Source of the DNA: Pollutibacter sp044353505
GTDB taxonomy: Bacteria > Bacteroidota > Bacteroidia > Chitinophagales > Chitinophagaceae
Reading direction: 5' to 3'
Length of the DNA stretch: 7,574 nucleotides
Assembly (NCBI GenBank): GCA_044353505.1
Contig: JBILBU010000059.1
Location: 1 to 7,574 of the forward strand
The position numbers and the translations under genes are program-made. The notes under the pieces are model-generated. The model had not been told where the DNA came from and searched no databases. It saw only the letters and a list, made by a program, of their open reading frames with translations. Of the stretch, positions 1 through 5,478 are shown piece after piece; the stretch's first letter is position 1; every line of letters begins with the position of its first letter.

Positions 1-410
1 CGCTTATTCCTTTGTTGCATTTAGCACAAGAGGAGTTCGGCGGTTGGCTCAAGCCCGATACGATGGATTATGTTGCCTCTCTGCTAACGATTGACCCTAT
101 TGAAGCATACGAAGTGGCAACCTTCTATAGCATGTTCAACCTTAAGCCGGTTGGAAAACATGTATTTGAAGTATGTCATACTGGTCCCTGTATGTTGAAC
201 GGCAGTGATCATATCCTGGATTATATCAAAGCGACATTGGGTATTGAAGTTGGACAAACCACTTCAGAAGGGATGTTTACCTTGAAAACGGTGGAATGCC
301 TGGGAGCCTGTGGTTACGCACCCATGATGCAAATGGGCATGAATTATAGGGAGCACCTGACCAAAGAAAGGGTAGATGCAATAATTGACGAGTGCAGAAA
401 TAAAAAATAA
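1..410 (+). CDS. nuoE: NADH-quinone oxidoreductase subunit E (24 kDa-type), 5'-truncated
   Basis: This is the peripheral [2Fe-2S] subunit of complex I, which carries cluster N1a beside the FMN of NuoF in the cytoplasmic NADH-oxidising module. The reading frame is open from the left edge, with its first full codon at position 3. It begins LIPLLHLAQEEFGGW, a conserved internal stretch, so the TTG at 12 is not the real start. About 135 residues are visible; the family is usually 155-170, so roughly 20-35 N-terminal residues are missing. The four cluster ligands are present as Cys-x4-Cys in CHTGPC (codons 174-191) and Cys-x3-Cys in CLGAC (from about 297). The conserved FYSMFNLKPVGKH segment comes just before the first pair. 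The gene ends in TAA at 408-410, 25 bases before nuoF. The identification is firm; only the start lies outside the window. Confidence 0.96.
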   Translation, partial: LIPLLHLAQEEFGGWLKPDTMDYVASLLTIDPIEAYEVATFYSMFNLKPVGKHVFEVCHTGPCMLNGSDHILDYIKATLGIEVGQTTSEGMFTLKTVECLGACGYAPMMQMGMNYREHLTKERVDAIIDECRNKK

Positions 411-435
411 GCAGACCGGAAAAGCATAAAGCAAC

Positions 436-1785
436 ATGGCAAAAAAACTATTACTGGAAAAAGCGCATATCGAAGGCATACGTCATTTTGATGTGTACAG
501 AAAAGAAGGTGGCTATGCAGCTGTAGAAACAGCGTTAAAGATGGACCCCGCTGCGATTGTAGAAGAGGTAAAGAAAAGTGGACTTCGTGGTCGTGGTGGT
601 GCAGGTTTTTCAACAGGATTGAAATGGAGCTTTCTTGCTAAACCAGAAGGTGTACCTCGCTATCTGGTATGCAATGCTGATGAATCTGAGCCTGGTACAT
701 TCAAGGACAGATACTTGATGGAATTTCTTCCGCATCTCTTAATTGAAGGACTAATCATTTCTTCTTTCGCTCTTGGAAGCAATAGAACATACATCTATAT
801 CCGTGGGGAATATGCATGGATCGTAGGAATTCTTGAACAAGCAATCGCTGAAGCAAAGCAGCATGGCTTTCTTGGAAAAAATATTTTAGGATCAGGATTT
901 GATTGCGAAATTTATGTGCAACGTGGTGCAGGTGCATATATCTGTGGTGAAGAAACTGCATTGATTGAATCATTGGAAGGTAAGCGCGGTAACCCGCGCA
1001 TCAAGCCGCCTTTTCCTGCAATCAAAGGATTGTGGGATTGCCCAACTGTTGTAAACAACGTTGAAACCTTGGCCGCTGTTGTTCCCATCATCAACATGGG
1101 TGGCGAGGAATATGCTAAGATTGGTGTAGGAAGATCAACCGGAACAAAACTGCTCTCCGCCTGCGGCAATATCAATAAGCCAGGTGTATATGAGATTGAC
1201 ATGACGATATCAGTAGAAGAATTTATTTATAGTGATGAGTATTGTGGAGGTATTCCTAATGGGAAAAAACTTAAGGCCTGTATTCCTGGTGGATCATCTG
1301 TACCCATCCTGCCTGCTAACCTTTTGTTGAAAACCGCAAAAGGGGAAACAAGGTACATGAACTATGAGAGTCTGTCTGATGGTGGCTTTGCTACAGGATC
1401 AATGATGGGCTCTGGCGGCTTCATTGTGCTGGATGAAGATCAATGTATCGTCAAACACACGTATACCTTGGCGCGGTTTTACAGACATGAGAGTTGTGGA
1501 CAGTGTTCACCTTGCAGAGAAGGGACTGGATGGATGGAAAAAATCCTTCAAAAGATTGATACTGGAAAAGGTACTATCGCTGACATCGATTTGCTTTGGG
1601 ATATCCAAAGAAAAATTGAAGGCAATACAATTTGTCCCTTAGGTGATGCCGCAGCATGGCCTGTAGCAGCTGCCATTAGGCATTTCAGGGATGAATTTGA
1701 ATGGCATATTAATAACCCAACCAAATGCTTGACGCAGAACTATGGAATTGCCAAGTATGCAGACGCATTGGAACTAAGCGCATAA
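436..1785 (+). CDS. nuoF: NADH-quinone oxidoreductase subunit F (51 kDa-type, NADH/FMN-binding)
   Basis: This subunit is the electron entry point of complex I. It oxidises NADH at FMN and passes electrons to [4Fe-4S] cluster N3. At 449 residues it is full length for the family. The glycine-rich FMN/NADH loop GLRGRGGAGFSTG lies at residues 49-61, followed by the conserved NADESEPGTFKDR at 80-92 and GAGAYICGEETALIESLEG at 164-182. The N3 ligands are Cys354, Cys357 and Cys360 in ESCGQCSPCREG, with Cys400 in NTICPLGD. The segment at residues 311-330, before the N3 motif, has a few extra residues (GGFATGS) compared with the E. coli type, which I recall as common in Bacteroidota. The ATG at 436 gives the expected N terminus. 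It has no Shine-Dalgarno sequence, only AAGCAAC upstream. The gene sits between nuoE and nuoG, as expected for the NADH module. Confidence 0.98.
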   Translation: MAKKLLLEKAHIEGIRHFDVYRKEGGYAAVETALKMDPAAIVEEVKKSGLRGRGGAGFSTGLKWSFLAKPEGVPRYLVCNADESEPGTFKDRYLMEFLPHLLIEGLIISSFALGSNRTYIYIRGEYAWIVGILEQAIAEAKQHGFLGKNILGSGFDCEIYVQRGAGAYICGEETALIESLEGKRGNPRIKPPFPAIKGLWDCPTVVNNVETLAAVVPIINMGGEEYAKIGVGRSTGTKLLSACGNINKPGVYEIDMTISVEEFIYSDEYCGGIPNGKKLKACIPGGSSVPILPANLLLKTAKGETRYMNYESLSDGGFATGSMMGSGGFIVLDEDQCIVKHTYTLARFYRHESCGQCSPCREGTGWMEKILQKIDTGKGTIADIDLLWDIQRKIEGNTICPLGDAAAWPVAAAIRHFRDEFEWHINNPTKCLTQNYGIAKYADALELSA

Positions 1786-1791
1786 TTTGAA

Positions 1792-1804
1792 TGGGCTTTG
1801 CCCA
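1792..1804 (+). repeat. Small inverted repeat upstream of the nuoG start
   Basis: TGGGC (1792-1796), a TTT loop and GCCCA (1800-1804) form a perfect five-base-pair hairpin in the 31-base nuoF-nuoG gap. An A-rich run leads from it to the nuoG ATG at 1817. No T-run follows on either strand, so it is not an intrinsic terminator. It could influence nuoG translation or be a chance structure; the small size leaves the role open. Confidence 0.4.
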
Positions 1805-1816
1805 AAAAAAATAACT

Positions 1817-2914
1817 ATGTCCGAAGAAGTTAAAACAGTGAAAGTAACCATCGACAACATCACCATTGATGTTCCTCAGGGCACGAGTATCCTGAATGCA
1901 GCAAGGATGATTGGTGGTGATGTTACGCCCCCTGCCATGTGTTATTACAGCAAGCTCAAGGGAAGTGGTGGTAAATGCCGAACCTGCCTTGTTGAAGTAA
2001 GCAAGGGTAGTGAAGCAGATCCACGCCCAATGCCCAAGCTGGTTGCCAGCTGCAGAACTGGTGTAATGGATGGCATGGAAGTAAAGAATATTACTAGTCC
2101 ACGCGTAACTGATGCAAGAAATGGGGTAGTTGAATTTCTGTTGTTAAATCACCCGCTGGATTGTCCGGTTTGTGATCAGGCAGGCGAATGTCATCTTCAA
2201 GACCTTGGCTATATGCACGGAAAAGAAGCCACGCGTTACGAGTTCAAGCGTAGAACCTTTGAGAAGCATGATCTAGGTCCATACATTCAACTGCACATGA
2301 CACGTTGCATTCTATGTTACCGATGTGTGTATGTTGCAGATCAGCTCACTGAAAATCGAGTTCATGGCATATTGAGCAGAGGCGATCATTCTGAAATTGC
2401 TACCTATATAGAAAAGTCGCTTGACAACAACTTCATAGGAAACGTAATTGATGTTTGTCCGGTTGGTGCACTGACCGACAAAACATTCAGGTTTAAGAAT
2501 CGTGTTTGGTTTACCAAGCCACAGAATGCACACCGCGATTGTTCATGCTGCTCAGGAAAAGTAACCATCTGGCAGCGCGGCGAAGAAGTGTTGCGCGTTA
2601 CTGCAAGAAAAGACCAGTGGGGCGAAGTGGAAGAGTGGATATGCAACGAATGCCGATTTGAGAAAAAATCTGCAAGTGACTGGGTGATTGAAGGTCCGAC
2701 ACACATCAGCAGACATTCTGTAATTTCCCAAGGGCATTATGAAAATATGAAAAAGCCTAAAGAAATTTTCTTCGCGGTACATGACGGGAGGAGTCCGAAG
2801 TTATTAATGGATATTCACAGTGTGAGTGAGGTAAATGATCCGTCTGTCGATTTGAGTAAAATCAATGGGCCGGCTTCAAGTGATACATTCAAACTTTCAA
2901 GAAAAAAACAATGA
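1817..2914 (+). CDS. nuoG: NADH-quinone oxidoreductase subunit G, short form without molybdopterin domain
   Basis: This is the iron-sulfur subunit that carries electrons from NuoF/N3 towards NuoI. From the ATG at 1817 it has 365 residues; the open frame also extends upstream to a TTG at 1787, but those ten residues are unlike the family. The N-terminal ferredoxin-like domain binds [2Fe-2S] N1b through Cys42, Cys54, Cys57 and Cys79. The His-Cys cluster N5 is visible as His112-x3-Cys116-x2-Cys119-x5-Cys125. N4 is formed by Cys164, Cys167, Cys170 and Cys214. A remnant of the molybdopterin Fe4S4 domain follows at about 240-292, with Cys242, Cys244, Cys245, Cys276 and Cys279. The protein ends about 70 residues later, whereas E. 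coli NuoG has about 900 residues and mitochondrial NDUFS1 about 700. There is no frameshift or internal stop: the frame closes cleanly and overlaps nuoH by four bases, so this is a natural short form and not a broken gene. Confidence 0.95.
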   Translation: MSEEVKTVKVTIDNITIDVPQGTSILNAARMIGGDVTPPAMCYYSKLKGSGGKCRTCLVEVSKGSEADPRPMPKLVASCRTGVMDGMEVKNITSPRVTDARNGVVEFLLLNHPLDCPVCDQAGECHLQDLGYMHGKEATRYEFKRRTFEKHDLGPYIQLHMTRCILCYRCVYVADQLTENRVHGILSRGDHSEIATYIEKSLDNNFIGNVIDVCPVGALTDKTFRFKNRVWFTKPQNAHRDCSCCSGKVTIWQRGEEVLRVTARKDQWGEVEEWICNECRFEKKSASDWVIEGPTHISRHSVISQGHYENMKKPKEIFFAVHDGRSPKLLMDIHSVSEVNDPSVDLSKINGPASSDTFKLSRKKQ

Positions 2915-3993
2915 TCGGTATGGATTTATTGGCAATAGACTTATCATTGGCCCTCGAAAAACTTTTGTTAATCGGAGGCATCATCACCTTTTCGCTGATC
3001 GTGGCCATGTATACAACCTATGGAGAGCGAAAGGTTGCTGCGTTCATGCAAGACCGTATTGGTCCGAATCGTGCTGGCCCATTTGGTTTGCTTCAGCCCC
3101 TTGCTGATGGCTTGAAATTATTTTTTAAAGAAGAAATTATCCCCACTGCCTCAAGCAAGCTCCTTTTCGTGCTGGGCCCTGCAATCGCGATGATTACTGC
3201 AATGCTTACCAGTGCAGTAATTCCTTGGGGTAGTAGCATTAATGTATTTGGTCGTGATGTAAGCCTGCAGATTGCAGACGTGAATATTGGAATCCTCTAT
3301 ATTTTTGGTGTGGTGAGCCTAGGTGTATATGGCATTATGATTGGAGGCTGGTCTTCAAACAATAAATTTTCTTTGATCGCTGCTGTAAGGGGTGCATCCC
3401 AGATCATTTCTTATGAATTGGCTATGGGACTTTCCCTTATTGCCCTGCTCATGATGACAGGCTCTTTGAGTTTGAAAACCATCGTGGAGCAGCAAATGAC
3501 TGGCGGATGGGGCGGTTTTTTAGGATGGAATATTTTATATCAACCCCTTGGCTTTCTTATCTTTTTAATTTGTGTGTTTGCTGAGTGCAATCGAACTCCG
3601 TTTGATTTGCCTGAGGCAGAAAATGAACTCAATTTTGGATACCATCAAGAATATTCTTCAATGAAACTTGGTCTGTATTTGTTCTCTGAGTACGTAAACA
3701 TGTTCATCTCAAGTGCAGTGATGGCAACCTTATTTTTTGGTGGCTATGATATTCCATTTGTGGATGAAGCAACGCTTTCTTTAACCTTGGGTGCAAATAC
3801 GGTCGCAATCTTGGGATTCGTTGCGTTGTTTGCAAAAATCATTTTCTTCCTTTTCTTATTCATGTGGGTTAGATGGACAATCCCAAGATTCAGGTATGAC
3901 CAGTTGATGGACCTCGGATGGAAGAAATTGATTCCGCTTGCACTGGCAAATATGTTGATCACTGCCATAGTAATACTGTGGTTTAATAAATAA
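2911..3993 (+). CDS. nuoH: NADH-quinone oxidoreductase subunit H (ND1-type membrane subunit)
   Basis: This integral membrane subunit joins the peripheral and membrane arms and forms part of the quinone channel. It has 360 residues, about 35 more than E. coli NuoH. About eight membrane segments can be seen, near residues 18-36, 83-106, 125-147, 161-183, 205-223, 256-280, 297-322 and 337-357. The family signature GERKVAAFMQDRIGPNRAGP lies at 38-57. The acidic quinone-site loop AECNRTPFDLPEAENE is at 224-239, followed by GYHQEYSSMK (243-252), with Glu225, Asp232, Glu235, Glu237, Glu239 and Glu247 as the acidic set. The ATG at 2911 overlaps the nuoG stop as ATGA, suggesting translational coupling. 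A second ATG at 2920 would shorten the protein by three residues and cannot be excluded. The gene is followed after three bases by nuoI. Confidence 0.97.
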   Translation: MIGMDLLAIDLSLALEKLLLIGGIITFSLIVAMYTTYGERKVAAFMQDRIGPNRAGPFGLLQPLADGLKLFFKEEIIPTASSKLLFVLGPAIAMITAMLTSAVIPWGSSINVFGRDVSLQIADVNIGILYIFGVVSLGVYGIMIGGWSSNNKFSLIAAVRGASQIISYELAMGLSLIALLMMTGSLSLKTIVEQQMTGGWGGFLGWNILYQPLGFLIFLICVFAECNRTPFDLPEAENELNFGYHQEYSSMKLGLYLFSEYVNMFISSAVMATLFFGGYDIPFVDEATLSLTLGANTVAILGFVALFAKIIFFLFLFMWVRWTIPRFRYDQLMDLGWKKLIPLALANMLITAIVILWFNK

Positions 3994-3996
3994 TGT

Positions 3997-4551
3997 ATGG
4001 GGTTATTGACAAATAGAGCTAAAGTACTTGAGCAAAAGCCGATGACCTTCATGGAGCGGCTTTACCTGCCGGCTATTCTCAAAGGGATGGCGATCACTTT
4101 CTCTCATATGTTTAAGAAGAAACCTACCATCTCTTATCCGGAGGAACAGCGACCTTTTAGTCCGGTCTTCAGGGGACTTCATGTATTGAACCGGGATGAG
4201 TATGGAAGAGAGAATTGTACAGCTTGTGGTTTATGTGCGGTAGCTTGTCCAGCTGAAGCCATTACCATGGAAGCCGCTGAGCGCAAGGAAAGTGAAAAGC
4301 ATTTATACAGGGAAGAAAAATATGCAGCCAAGTATGAGATCAATATGCTTCGTTGTATTTTTTGCGGACTCTGCGAAGAGGCTTGTCCAAAAGACGCAAT
4401 CTACATGTCTGAAACTTTTGCTCCCTCAAATTTCACGCGAAAAGGTTTTATTTATTCCAAGGAAGAATTGTTGATTCCTGATCCAGTTAATGAAAAAGAA
4501 AAATACAAGATAGCCAAAGGCAAACGTGATGCACAATTAAAAAATAAATAA
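3997..4551 (+). CDS. nuoI: NADH-quinone oxidoreductase subunit I (TYKY-type, 2x[4Fe-4S])
   Basis: This ferredoxin-like subunit holds clusters N6a and N6b and carries electrons from NuoG to the terminal cluster N2 near the quinone site. It has 184 residues, close to the family norm. Two classical 8Fe motifs are present: Cys74, Cys77, Cys80 and Cys84 in NCTACGLCAVACP, and Cys120, Cys123, Cys126 and Cys130 in RCIFCGLCEEACP. The N-terminal stretch TFMERLYLPAILKGMAIT (17-34) resembles the amphipathic membrane-contact helix of the family. The ATG at 3997 is three bases after the nuoH stop. The ATG overlapping that stop at 3993 is in another frame and closes within a few codons. The C terminus is rich in lysine and charged residues (about 165-184) and ends inside an AAAT repeat. 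Confidence 0.97.
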   Translation: MGLLTNRAKVLEQKPMTFMERLYLPAILKGMAITFSHMFKKKPTISYPEEQRPFSPVFRGLHVLNRDEYGRENCTACGLCAVACPAEAITMEAAERKESEKHLYREEKYAAKYEINMLRCIFCGLCEEACPKDAIYMSETFAPSNFTRKGFIYSKEELLIPDPVNEKEKYKIAKGKRDAQLKNK

Positions 4552-4556
4552 ATAAA
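4542..4556 (+). repeat. AAAT microsatellite spanning the nuoI stop codon
   Basis: AAATAAATAAATAAA is nearly four copies of a tetranucleotide. It covers the last codons of nuoI, its TAA stop (4549-4551) and the first bases of the nine-base gap to nuoJ. The unit is not a multiple of three, so a change in copy number could change the nuoI tail or its spacing to nuoJ. The tract is short and may simply reflect A-rich DNA before a start codon. Confidence 0.55.
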
Positions 4557-4560
4557 GTCT

Positions 4561-5076
4561 ATGCACATCACTGAAATACTTTTCTGGTTCCTGACTTCAC
4601 TATCATTGTTTAGTGCATTGATGGTGGTATTTGGCAGCAATCCTGTTTATAGTGTGTTGTGGCTGATTTTGGTTTTCTTCACCATCTCCGGGCATTACAT
4701 CTTAATGAACGCACAGTTTCTCGCTATTGTAAACATGATTGTATATGCAGGTGCCATTATGGTTTTGTTTTTATTTGTAATCATGTTTATGAACATGAAC
4801 AAAGAGAGTGAGCCACAGAAAAGCAATTGGCTTAGGCTTGCCGCAGCTGTTTCAGGGGGAAGCCTGATGTTGATTTTGGTTGCTGCACTCAAAGACAACG
4901 GTGGATTTATCAATAGCCTTCGCGGTGAAGGAAATATCGGGTTGATAAAAAATCTCGGGAAGGTATTGTTCACTCAATATGTTGTTCCTTTTGAGATCAG
5001 CAGTATACTTTTTCTGAGTGCAATGGTGGGGGCAGTGGTGTTGGCTAAAAAAGAAAAATCACCGGTAGTATCATAA
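4561..5076 (+). CDS. nuoJ: NADH-quinone oxidoreductase subunit J (ND6-type membrane subunit)
   Basis: This small membrane-arm subunit helps couple quinone chemistry to the antiporter-like subunits. It has 171 residues; E. coli NuoJ has 184. Five membrane segments are predicted near residues 7-24, 29-46, 53-76, 91-111 and 142-163. The family core is clear: VNMIVYAGAIMVLFLFVIM at 57-75, which includes the conserved Tyr62 and the glycine region associated with the bent third helix, and FEISSILFLSAMVGAVVLAK at 144-163. The charged loop at 79-89 (MNKESEPQKSN) falls between helices 3 and 4. The ATG at 4561 lies nine bases after nuoI and in the same frame, with no Shine-Dalgarno sequence. The next gene, nuoK, follows after 19 bases, the usual pairing. 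Confidence 0.95.
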   Translation: MHITEILFWFLTSLSLFSALMVVFGSNPVYSVLWLILVFFTISGHYILMNAQFLAIVNMIVYAGAIMVLFLFVIMFMNMNKESEPQKSNWLRLAAAVSGGSLMLILVAALKDNGGFINSLRGEGNIGLIKNLGKVLFTQYVVPFEISSILFLSAMVGAVVLAKKEKSPVVS

Positions 5077-5095
5077 ATAACGAATTCTATTTCAT

Positions 5096-5440
5096 ATGCC
5101 AGTTATACCAGTAAATTATTACATCTTTTTTTCAGTAGCCCTCTTCTCAATTGGGATCGTTGGGGTGCTCACCAGACGCAATGCAATTATTATATTTATG
5201 TGCATTGAGCTGATGTTGAATGCAGTGAATGTATTGCTCGTTGCCTTCTCAAAGATGCACCATGTTAATGCCTATATTCTTGATCGGGCAACTACTGCTG
5301 GTACTGAAGCACAATTGTTCGTTTTTTTCATCATGGTGGTGGCTGCTGCTGAAGTGACAGTGGGATTGGCCATTATTGTGATGCTGTTTAGAAATATACA
5401 TTCTGTAGATATAAATTTTTTAAACCGATTGAAGCATTAG
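5096..5440 (+). CDS. nuoK: NADH-quinone oxidoreductase subunit K (ND4L-type membrane subunit)
   Basis: This three-helix membrane subunit links NuoJ/NuoH to the antiporter-like subunits in the proton path. It has 114 residues, compared with about 100 in E. coli. Membrane segments fall near residues 5-25, 29-52 and 72-97. Two conserved membrane glutamates are present: Glu38 in CIELMLNAVN and Glu86 in AAAEVTVGLAI, matching E. coli Glu36 and Glu72. The two glutamates are 48 residues apart here and 36 in E. coli, which points to about 12 extra residues in the loop between helices 2 and 3 (about 55-72, containing HVNAYILDRATTAGTEAQ). The ATG at 5096 gives a family-like N terminus. It is 19 bases after nuoJ and 38 bases before nuoL, the longest gap in the window. 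Confidence 0.96.
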   Translation: MPVIPVNYYIFFSVALFSIGIVGVLTRRNAIIIFMCIELMLNAVNVLLVAFSKMHHVNAYILDRATTAGTEAQLFVFFIMVVAAAEVTVGLAIIVMLFRNIHSVDINFLNRLKH

Positions 5441-5478
5441 TCATTTGACCAACTGATTGACCTTACTTAACTATTGAT

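Noticed and set aside
12..14. TTG at 12 as the start of nuoE
   Set aside because: The frame is open to the left edge and encodes conserved NuoE residues (LIP) before this codon, so the gene starts outside the window.
912..1202. Minus-strand open frame of 96 codons inside nuoF
   Set aside because: It lies entirely within a strongly conserved gene on the other strand, and its product has no recognisable domain.
1792..1810. Intrinsic terminator between nuoF and nuoG
   Set aside because: The hairpin is followed by A residues on the plus strand, and on the minus strand the T-run precedes the stem, so neither strand has a stem followed by T residues. A terminator here would also split the complex I operon.
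1787..1816. TTG at 1787 as the start of nuoG
   Set aside because: It would add ten residues (MNGLCPKKIT) unlike the family and covering a hairpin. The ATG at 1817 gives the normal N terminus.
2404..2706. Minus-strand open frame of 100 codons inside nuoG
   Set aside because: It is antisense to conserved cysteine motifs of nuoG and shows no family features; a shadow frame.
3744..4052. Minus-strand open frame of 102 codons across the nuoH-nuoI junction
   Set aside because: It is antisense to two well-supported genes, and its composition reflects the complement of membrane-protein codons.
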